A stretch of 64,000 nucleotides of DNA from Lepidodermella squamata. Taxonomy: Eukaryota > Gastrotricha. A model generated the notes under the pieces. The model searched no databases. It had not been told where the DNA came from and saw only the letters and a program-made list of their open reading frames with translations. The first letter of the stretch is position 1. Each line of letters opens with the position of its first letter. A program made the position numbers and the translations under genes. The stretch spans positions 4,154,001 to 4,218,000 of the forward strand of contig JBLDXI010000013.1 in assembly GCA_047495785.1 (NCBI GenBank), written 5' to 3'. Of this stretch, positions 11,156 to 20,369 are shown piece by piece.

Positions 11156-13665
11156 ATGTTAAGATTTTTCGTGCCGTTGTGGCGCCACGCCTGCGTCGCT
11201 CTCGTGTGTACGGCGCTGCTCTTCGCAATATGGCTGCCTCAAATTCTGCGAACAGCCGTCGAGGAGCTGAAGCGCCGCCGGGCCGAAAACGCAACGGCGT
11301 TCGAGTTGGAAATCGCAAATGTAACGCAGCAAACGCCTCAGATGCATCGCCACGTTACGGGCTATCTCGACAATGCTACAACGCCGATACGCTTGAATGA
11401 AACAACCAGGTTTTTCAGTAGCAGCAGGGCGCTTAAGATCCTTACTTCACCCTCAACCTCGACAACAACTAGATTGGACACATCTACTTCGCCTAGTAGA
11501 ACTTCAAAATCTTTCGACTTATTCTCTGGTGGGACTACATCAGGTTCTACTAGAACAACAGGAACTTCTGGAACCGTTCGGACATCTGCAACTCAAAGAT
11601 CTACCGGATTTACTTTATGGACAACTGGAACAGCAGGATCCTCCAGGACTTATATTGCTTCTGGAACACCGCCTGATCGAGTTAAATCCGTAACAAATAG
11701 AGCTAGGGTGACTGCTGGGGTTGGAACCAGATCTCCGAAATCCCCAAGGACGTCTAGCAGTACCACCAGGGTGACTACAACCTCTACGACTACAACTACT
11801 ACAACCACTTCCACGACAACCTTGCCAACATCGAAAGCTTCCACTATATCATCTTCCTTATCTCGTATATTCAACACTACTATATCGACTACTACCTCTA
11901 TTGCCTTGAATACAACTTTGGCCCTTGCTTCCGTGGCTTCAAGAATGGCAACTATGGCGTCTTCGGTAGCAGTGCCTCTTGCTGTTGTATCGACTCTATC
12001 GCCTCTGGCAACTCTTCCAGTTTCGGGTTACACAATGTCCGAAGACGCGGAGTATCTGCCGAAGATGGTTCATACACCCACGTCGAGTCGGTTGACCATC
12101 GCAAAGCTTGCGCTGGCTCTGAATCGGATAAATAACATCCCTATGAAATGGTGCACGCCTGAGCTGGAGGAAAGGTGGAACTTCAACTGCCATCGAGCTG
12201 TTCGCAATGTTGGCGATATTCGCATTCTGCAACGCGTCATTATGGATGTTGTGAATGGACATAAAGACAGGGTCGTTTTCGGAGCTTTAGGCGGATCCGT
12301 CACAGCTGGGCATGACGTGAAACATCATCAACTGGTTAGTAATTTTTCTAACTTGAGGCCTTTTTTATTTCTCATGTTTTCCTTATAGTATGTAAATCGA
12401 ATGGCTAGTGTTTTCAGTCGGGCGCTGGATATTCCTACGGTTACTCAAATCGGGGCTCTATCGGCGACAGGAAGCGAATTTTTCGCATATTGCCTTCACA
12501 AAATGTTCGATATGCGCAAATTGGACATCGTAGCTGTAGAATTTTGCATAAATGACGACCGTTTTAAAGATTTTATGCCTGGCTACCACCCAGACAAGGG
12601 GCGGCCGATGGAGGAGCTCGTTCGGCAAGTTCTACAGTACGAGAATATTCAACCAATTGTCGTCTGCTTCCGCCAAGTGAAAACTCTAGTCGAGTTGAGC
12701 CCCGATGACAACCCTAGCTTGGATCCAGATTGCCAATCCATTGAAGACACAGACTTTTTACCACTCGGTGAGTTTTTCATCCTAATTATATAACCTTGGT
12801 TTACCCTTAATTTTTAGCTGCCTATTACGCGCTTCCTCTCATTTCGTGGAAAAAAGTATTTTGCCGCTCTGATCTCCGGAGAAATATGACTCAGTTCGTG
12901 GCTCCTGATGGCGTTCATCCTACAGCTATTGTTCATGAGCAAATAGGAGAGTTTTACAGTCTTTTATTGAAATACGCCATAGAGGACCTTATCGGGAAAC
13001 TTCTATCGCGCTACCCGTCTTACGCCCAGCCTTGGAACTTACCGCGGCCTTTCACCATGGAAACGGCCCCTGGGCTGTACCCGTCTACGTGGATTCAGAT
13101 GCGGCCGATGTGTTTCATCAATTTTGAACGTCGTGACATAAGTTACTCGTTGAAATCATTGATGCGGGCGGTGGTTAATTCGAAAAACATCACCCTTCAC
13201 GGCGCTTCGGGTCCACTGAACCCCGGCGATGTATTTGAGTATTACGAATTCAGCGGAGCGAACGCCTCGGCAACCTTCGCTTTTCAGATCGATCACCCCA
13301 ATCGTCCTGAACTAAGTCTCGTCATGTCGTTAGCATACTCGACCATGGCAAGTTGCCGGCGCGATAGTGTGCTAAGAATAGCCGCCACTGCAAAGCCAGC
13401 CACGCTCTCGAATTCTCGGAGTAAAAAGGCTGCTGGAATCAAAACCATTTCCATTCACATGCCCATCAGATGTTTCGAAGGCTACCACGCCAATATGGTT
13501 GATGAAATACCGTTCGGTTCTTATTTTGACGATGTGAGCGACCTGGCTCTTGTTCACGGAAATATTATGCTGACAATCGAAAAAGTCGAAAGATACTACC
13601 CGCTTTCTTTACAAGCAATTGTCGCTGGCTGGAGGCGAACAAAAGAGTCAATGCCTGTAATTTAG
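11156..13665 (+). CDS. Type II membrane SGNH/GDSL-family esterase-like protein with mucin-like stalk
   Basis: Exons 11156-12334, 12389-12767, 12818-13665, giving 801 residues. A hydrophobic anchor at about residues 10-31 suggests a Golgi or cell-surface type II protein. Residues about 85-290 are a Ser/Thr-rich stalk with an almost pure Thr run near residue 210, likely O-glycosylated. The C-terminal half carries SGNH-hydrolase blocks: GGSVTAG near residue 380 (nucleophile Ser), an ExCINDD box in exon 2 (block III Asn) and DGVHPT near residue 550 (catalytic Asp and His). So an extracytoplasmic carbohydrate O-acyl esterase is plausible; the substrate is unknown. The ATG at 11156 is preceded directly by an in-frame TGA, so the start is firm unless an upstream exon splices in just inside it. 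Confidence 0.78.
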
Positions 13666-15795
13666 TTTTATAGCTAATTTTTTGAAAAAAATTCGATCAC
13701 AAAAGAGATATTTTAGTTTGCTATCTTCGTTTTCTGTCGTTTTTGCTTCTGAAGATTTAAATACATGTCTCAGTGCATGAAATGTGCGTCCATGGAAAGC
13801 TTTTCTTATTGCAACTGTTTATTCAACATGAAAATATTCTTTTTATACTTGCGAATGACATTCACTGCCTCATTTGGTTCAGGACTTCTGTAAAAAGATA
13901 GAGAACGCAGGCCGTGCGCTCAATTTTATCGTATTGGTGGCAATAAAATACCACATTGACTACAAAGCTTGTTTTCTGTTTTACGGTTCATTATTCGCGA
14001 GAATTAATGTGGCTGCTTAGCAGTAAGAAAATGAAAGAGCCATGTGCGATCATCAAGCAGAGGAATCCATGCGAGAGCTTCGCCCAAATATTTGATGAAA
14101 CTGAGTCGCTCTTGCTTCTCGCAAAGACGAGTATGACACTGAAAGTCTCACGAATGCCATATATCATTGGAAAGCGGTCGACCCGAGTTGGTGCTTGCCT
14201 CGCGGTAAACCGCAAACCCGCTGGACCGATAGCTTGAAAAGGAGTCTTCTTAAAATTGGTTTGTTCGATATTCATGTGAAATATATTAAAAACCCAAATG
14301 AGCCAGTTAGACGCGGGAGACCTCGTAAGTCGACCCTGTTAATGCGACGCACTGAAATTAACAAAATTGCGGATCTAGAATTAGCGGAAATAACTGTCAG
14401 AGATCGGGATGAATGGCCATTAGTGTGTAATAGCATCGAAAATTGTGAATTTTTGGGCAAAAGCAGGTTGTTCGCGACCGATCTGTCGGCCCCTGAAGCC
14501 GATCGCCTGTTGTCAGCCGTCCCCTAAACCCTCACGGGTAAGGCCTTTTTTCTACTCTCTAATATTAACATCACATGCCTACGGAGGACGAAAAATAAAA
14601 CTGATTCATTTGGTCATTCATTCATTTGGTCATTTGGAGTCGCTTTTGCCAAATTTCGGCTCAGGTCATAAAAGCAAGATTTCTTGAAAGGAGGTTCAAA
14701 GGCTGATTGCGTCATCGAGGAGATATTAAGTCGGGCAATTGCTGCAATCAACAGACTTACATGCCGAGGACCAAATAGGAAACATGCAGATCAGAGAAAG
14801 AGATAGTAACTGAGCTAAAGTGGGCTTTCGGAGTGAATAGCGGTCCGATCTGCGCGATGATCATGGCAAGAGCAGGACTTTTCAGAACATTTGAAGTCCA
14901 ACTTGGCTGACCTAGTCCTCACTGTTTTCACCTGACATCTGAACTCCGGAAAGGGAGGCAATCTTTGACACCGGCGCAACTCTAAAACCAGCAAAAGCAG
15001 TCGACCGCTACACGTGCTTGAGAAGGATTAACCATCTGTCAGGCTCGGGGTATAAGGGAAACCGATTCTCGGCGACAGCAATTACAGATAAAAGTGGGGG
15101 CAATGAAAATCCCATCGCCTTCCAAAAGAGGGGCGCGGCTCAAGACCAGAGCGTAAAAATTGGATTTTTTCAAGAAAGCATGCAACCTAAACCTTTCTTA
15201 ATTTTGTCTGATAAATAATAATTTCTACTTAAAACTAAAAATTAATGGCCAATTAGGATTATAAAGTTTTATTGACGTGAAAAACAAACAGTGAGTGTTT
15301 TTTGAAAGAGAACCTTCGGCAAGTTTTTGGCATGACCTGGAATGCAGTGTGTCCTTGGATGAACCTGCTCATTGCTCACAGTAAAGAGTGAGGAGTCATT
15401 CTACTTTCAGTATGTCTTGTAGTTTGGAGTCCCTAAGTTCTGTTTTCTGTTCAATGGAATTGGAATTCGATTCTGGAAATCATTGTTCATCCACGAGGCT
15501 TCGATTTCTCCCTTAACAGTGGAAAGGTTTGTGGGATAGCCGCGCAGTTACCAGAGGTCAAGCAGTATTCAGTATTGTGTCTTCAATCGAAGAAGTCAGA
15601 TGAACCTGAGCCTGAACTCTGAAAGGAAGAAGTTGATTGAGTGAAAACCTTTGAAAATGAAGATTCTGAACTCTCGAATCTGAAATCTGATGGATGGGGA
15701 TTTCGGATTTCGCCTCTTACTTGTATTTTGTGAATTCTAAAGCATGCCATATTTTTATATCAGCATGGCTTATTGATTTTACTGTTCTAGATATA
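13666..15795. other. Intergenic gap with a LINE tail
   Basis: It starts with the SGNH 3' UTR (AATAAA near 13944). The LINE relic at 14171-14527 is listed separately. Just after it, near 14605-14640, TTCATTTGGTCATT repeats in tandem, like the simple-repeat tail of some non-LTR elements. From 14.7 to 15.7 kb I recognise no gene; it may be further transposon debris. Confidence 0.6.
14171..14527 (+). mobile_element. C-terminal fragment of a LINE-type (non-LTR) retrotransposon ORF2
   Basis: The open stretch reads LPRGKPQTRWTDSLKR and later RDRDEWPLVC. The G-(K/R)-P-x-TRW-x-D pattern followed about 70 residues later by DRDEW is typical of the post-reverse-transcriptase tail of LINE ORF2 proteins. 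Upstream, coding similarity fades and frames shift, so the copy is 5'-truncated and dead. It ends at a stop at 14525-14527. Confidence 0.6.
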
Positions 15796-18575
15796 ATGAA
15801 TTTTGAAGAAATATCTCAAAAAGTACTTGGAGCGACCAGAAAGGTGGTCCAGAGCTCTTCCAAGTTGCCGAACCCTGGAACTGACTTCAGTCTGAACCTA
15901 TCTGTTGCAGCCGTTCGAAATAATCTTTCTCATCAGAGGACGGAATTGCTATCAGTGTAAGTTTCATCCGCATTTTCGCTTACGTGTTCATTTAGATTTG
16001 TTTTACTTCAAATTAGAATCGACCAGATGCTAGATTTCATGAATGTTAAAGTCGATCTAGCGTCACATATTGACGGCAACTTGTGGCAAGAGGATGCTGA
16101 CGTGGACGACATGCTTGATGCTTTGGTTGATGCTAATGATCAGCTGTTTGAACAAGTCGGTGAATCTCTCGATTCGGCCGCAGGTCTTAAGAAAGACGCC
16201 CCGGATCTGGTCATCGTTAATGCTCCTAGGCATAGATTTCGCAAGTCTCTGGGTAATACTACCAATAGCACTGCTACAGCGAATGGTGAGAAGGCTGGTG
16301 CTAACGGCGCTGATAAAACCAACGATGTATTCCGTTTGATTGCTGCTCGAATCGTTGAACGCCCTCAGTTAAAGTTTGCCGACAAGATCAACAACTCCAA
16401 CTCGATATTTGTGCCCAAGTTGACGAGGAAGCCTAACGCCTTGCGACCTCTCGATGAAAGTCTCATTCGTTTGGAAGAAGGCGAGGGCAGTTATCAGAAC
16501 CCTTACTCCTATGAGTTGCAGTCTTTTGTTGCTAGTGGTAAGTAAACTCTACATTTCTCTTCGCTATCTTAATCAACATTATTTTTGTAGAGGAATTTGT
16601 TCAACCGAGTAAATATGGACCGCCAGCTTCCTTGGAAGATACTCCATTAGTTCATGTTGAAACTCCCGAGCAATTTTCGGCTATGCTTAAAGACTTGTCG
16701 ATAGTTTCGGAGTTGGCAATCGATTTGGAGCACCATTCATACCGTACTTTTCAGGGATTCACCTGCTTGCTCCAAATCTCGACACGATTGAAGGATTATA
16801 TTGTTGACACCCTTACTTTAAGGAGTGAACTCCACAAATTGTTGGATATTTTCACGAATCCGGATGTTATGAAAGTTTTTCACGGTGCTGAGAGTGATAT
16901 TGTTTGGCTACAACGCGATTTCGGACTTTATGTCGTCAACATGTTTGACACTTACAAAGCCTCAAAAGCGCTCGACTTCCCGAAATTTTCGCTGCAATAC
17001 CTATTGGATCGGTATCTCAAAGTCGATGTTGACAAACGTTTTCAGCTCGCCGATTGGAGGATCCGACCATTACCTCAAGAGCTTATCTCTTATGCTCGAT
17101 CAGACACTCACTACTTACTACACATATGTGATTTGATGAAAAAGGATCTAGTCGAGAAGGCGAAATACGATGGGAATAACGACGAATTCTGTTTAGTTCG
17201 ACGCGTTTTTGACGAATCTTCTATCGTTTGCTCGCAGGTAATTTTTCCGTTAGATTATTTTAAGGTGACTCATTGGTTTTTTTAACAGCACTACGAGAAG
17301 CTAATTTTCACCGATGAATCACACCTTGAACTTTACGAGCGGAGTCGGAAGGTGTTTAATAGCCAGCAACTAACTGCCTTGAAACTGTTATTTGCCTGGA
17401 GAGATAAAATGGCGAGAAGGGAAGATGAAAGCACAGGGTAAGTCGAGGGTAATTATTTCTACCAAGCGTATCTAATCATCTGTGTACCAGGTATGTATTA
17501 CCGAACCATATGTTGCTGCAAATGGCTGAACTGCTGCCAAAAGAACCAACGGGTGTTTTAGCCTGTTGCCAGCCAATTCCGCCGCTCGTTAAGCAGCAAG
17601 TTCACGAAATGCATGGGCTGATTTTGCAGGCCCGCCGCCAGCCCCTTCAACAGGTCGAAAATCCGTCTGTTGTCGCGGCAAAAACGCAATTCGTATCAAC
17701 ACAGCGACTTTGCCCGGAACTCGAGGCGTTGAGCTGCCCGCTAGACCTTAACGCGAAATTGCCGGAAAAGCTAGATATCACTGTTGAAATTCAGCCAAAA
17801 CAAGTCGACTCGCCGGCTAAAAAGAAGAAAAAAACTTCAAGTGATGTTAAGCCGGTTTCGTCGTTTATCGAAGTTCTAGTGCCTAGCTCTACGTGTAAAT
17901 CGTGTAATTCGGCGAAAGATGCCGTGTTTCATCGAACGATCAGCTTATTTGCTGGTTACGCGTTGAGATCGAAGTCTTACGAGATGAAATCGCTGCTCGT
18001 TGCGCCGGAAAATTTGCCCAGCAGCGAGAAGGACTCGCCCGTTCAAAGGAAATCAGTACGTTCCTTTCATGTCTTGAATAGAATGAAGCGCAGTTGTACC
18101 TAAAATCTAGTTGAATAGTGCTAGTTGAAACAAGAGAATAAGCTTATTTTACTGAGTATTTTTTCCCACTAATGAAGTTGAATTGTTCATTTTCTCAAAA
18201 TATTTTTCTTAGCTCAAGCGATCTGTCTCTGCCACTGAGGGTTCAGCCCCTGATCTTCACATGGCTAGTGTTGCTTCATCAGCTACCCCGCCAAAGCGTG
18301 GTAAACGCGGTGCGAAGAAGGCTGATCCATTAACGCCGCTAGTCCCACCTACAATGACGTCGAAACGCCCGAAACGAGGGCCGAAATTCGTCGAAAGCGT
18401 TGTTGTGCTTAGCGATAGTGACGATGAAGGTAAAGCGGGCGCGAAAAAAGGCGGTAAAAACAACAATGGCCGCGATAAAAATACGAGACGGCGCGATTTC
18501 CACGAGCGGAATTCGCGTCAAATTCAGTCGTTCTCTTCGAAATCGCCGGGTAAAGGCGGCCGGGGTGGTAAGTGA
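15796..18575 (+). CDS. EXOSC10: Exosome component 10 (Rrp6-type 3'-5' exoribonuclease)
   Basis: Nuclear exosome-associated exonuclease that trims rRNA, snoRNA and aberrant RNAs. Exons 15796-15956, 16017-16537, 16591-17237, 17289-17437, 17491-18055, 18213-18575; 801 residues. The N-terminal PMC2NT region (about 1-110) binds the cofactor in known homologues. The DEDDy exonuclease domain shows AIDLEHH (about residue 270, Asp and Glu), HGAESDIVWLQ (about 329, Asp) and SYARSDTHYLL (Tyr about 395, Asp about 399), so all catalytic residues are present. An HRDC domain follows (NSQQLTALKLLFAWRDKMAR). The C-terminus is Lys/Arg/Gly-rich, typical of a nucleolar tail. The ATG follows a TTCTAG acceptor-like site by only 5 nt. 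If the last intron is retained, the protein ends at 18103 instead. First gene of a tight same-strand cluster. Confidence 0.95.
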
Positions 18576-18710
18576 TAACAACCTAGCACATAATGGCGTT
18601 GTTGAGCTATCAAATAAAAGAAAAATTATTCCTAAAAAATCAGAAAATTCTTCACATTTTTAATTATTTTTCATTTTCCTCAAACGCCTGTATAGATTTT
18701 TAAAGAAAAA
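18576..18710 (+). promoter_or_regulatory. 135-bp EXOSC10-PARL gap with poly(A) signal and acceptor-like site
   Basis: An AATAAA at about 18613 would end the EXOSC10 transcript. It is followed by a T-rich run and CTGTATAG ending at 18695, 15 nt before the PARL ATG. This order (poly(A) signal, pyrimidine tract, AG, ATG) within 135 bp is how operon gaps look in trans-splicing animals. A separate compact promoter cannot be excluded. Confidence 0.45.
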
Positions 18711-20237
18711 ATGCTTAGTAGAAATATGTTGAAAATGCTGAGTCGGATCAACCCAATCCGAGTGAGGTATGCTGAATTCACGAAATCGGCGAAAATTTCC
18801 ATCAGACCGCGCCCGACCGGGCCGAAAACTATGGGATATGTGAAACCGATTGTTTTCGGGGTTGGATTTGGCCTGGTAACTTATACCGGATGCACAATTT
18901 GGGAATACGAAGTTAATCAAGCCAAACTTCGCAATCGACCTAGGATAAGGTCGGTTTTCGACGACGACGATGAGCCGAGTGTGTACGGCGGGCCGTGGTT
19001 TAAAGGCCTGTACCAGGGCGACCGGCAGCCAATTGATAAACGAGGCGAATTGCGGCGAAAGGCGAATACTTGGTGGAATTCGCTGTCGAATGGTCAAAAA
19101 GTCGTGTTGTCAATAATAGCGGCTAATGCTGGGGTTTTGGTTTTCCTAAGATTGGCCCTAACAAACCCGGCAATGGCAGCTGTTGCTCAAAAATATTTCC
19201 TGCTTTCACCGACATGTGAGTTGAGAGATTTTTTATAAAAATTGGGATTTTAACTAAGCAATTTTTTTCAGCTTCATTGACGTCACTAGTCGGTTCGACG
19301 TTTTCGCATTACTCATTTTTTCACTTTGGCATGAACATGTACGTATTGTATACGTTATCGCCGTTCGCCCATGTGATGGGCCAGCAACAATTTACGGCAT
19401 TCTACCTTACATCGGGCGTTTTCGCGAATGTCGCGAGCATCATTTACCGACAACTGCCTTTCAACAGAGTCGTAGTAGCATCCCTTGGAGCGGTAAGTTT
19501 TAAATAAAAATTTTCAGTGTGCCCAGTGGAAAGCCTAAATTCAGGGTTCCAGAGCTGAAATTAAAAGGACCCAAAACTTAATTTTCCAAAAATGTGGGTT
19601 CGAGTTTCAGGTCTTCCCGATATTTCGCTGGGAGCATAATTCTGAGCCGATATCGATTCGATGTATCGATTTTGAAAGTCGAATCAATAAGAATCCGGAA
19701 AATTTAGGACTAGAACCTTAATATTACTGAAGCAATTTATTGGATACTTTATTTTTATTTTGATAAATTTTTGAATATTTTTTTGCATTTTGTAAAATTT
19801 TAAAATGCACTAAATAAAATGTCTCACTTTCACAGTACTTAGCACTTTCATAGAAAATATTTTCATATTGCGTGTAAATTTGTTTATAATTACGTACATT
19901 TCTTCTCAAATTTATACAGTCCGGATGTTTATACGCTGTCGTCGGTGCTCTGTGTATAAAATTCCCGCACGTTCAATTCGGCGTTCCGATTCTGTCCGAT
20001 CTTATCCCAGCGTTGCATTTCAAAGCCGAAGCCCTATGGCCTGGTCTGCTAACTTTTGACCTCATCGGTCTCCTGCTCGGTTTTCGCATGTTCGACCACA
20101 TTGCCCACATGAGCGGGCTGCTATTCGGCGTTGGCTATGCGAAATGGGGCGATAAAATTGTATGGTCAAAGGATTTTCGCCGTCACATAATCGCCGGTTG
20201 GCGCAAAATTCGACCTTCAAAACATATCGATGAATAA
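18711..20237 (+). CDS. PARL: Mitochondrial rhomboid protease, PARL type
   Basis: Intramembrane serine protease of the mitochondrial inner membrane; in known animals it cleaves PINK1, PGAM5 and related proteins. Exons 18711-19215, 19272-19492, 19920-20237; 347 residues. The N-terminus is basic and free of acids (MLSRNMLKMLSR), fitting a mitochondrial presequence. A first helix near residues 40-65 precedes the rhomboid core, as in PARL. The core has FSHYSFFHFGMNMYVL, the GASG motif across the exon 2/3 junction with nucleophile Ser at about 243, and DHIAHMSGLLFG with the catalytic His at about 304. Length and topology match the family. Both gaps to its neighbours are under 140 bp. Confidence 0.93.
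19493..19919 (+). other. PARL intron 2 (427 bp)
   Basis: Bounded by GTAAGT and TTTATACAG. It is AT-rich and no gene, RNA or clear repeat is visible. A TCGATTCGATGTATCGATTTTG stretch near 19655 has short self-complementary parts. Confidence 0.6.
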
Positions 20238-20369
20238 AATGAGATAGCTAATCATAAATCAATCAATCAACCAAGGAAGAACCCGGCTGCAATCATATTT
20301 TTTATATAAATTGCAATTTTTAAGGCGCATTTTTTGAAATTTTTGCTATATAGTGGTTTTATTTTACAA
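20238..20369 (+). promoter_or_regulatory. 132-bp PARL-RNF13-like gap with acceptor-like site
   Basis: An AATAAA overlaps the PARL stop region (20234-20239). A T-rich stretch then leads to GCTATATAG ending at 20353, 16 nt before the next ATG. Same arrangement as the upstream gap. Confidence 0.4.
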
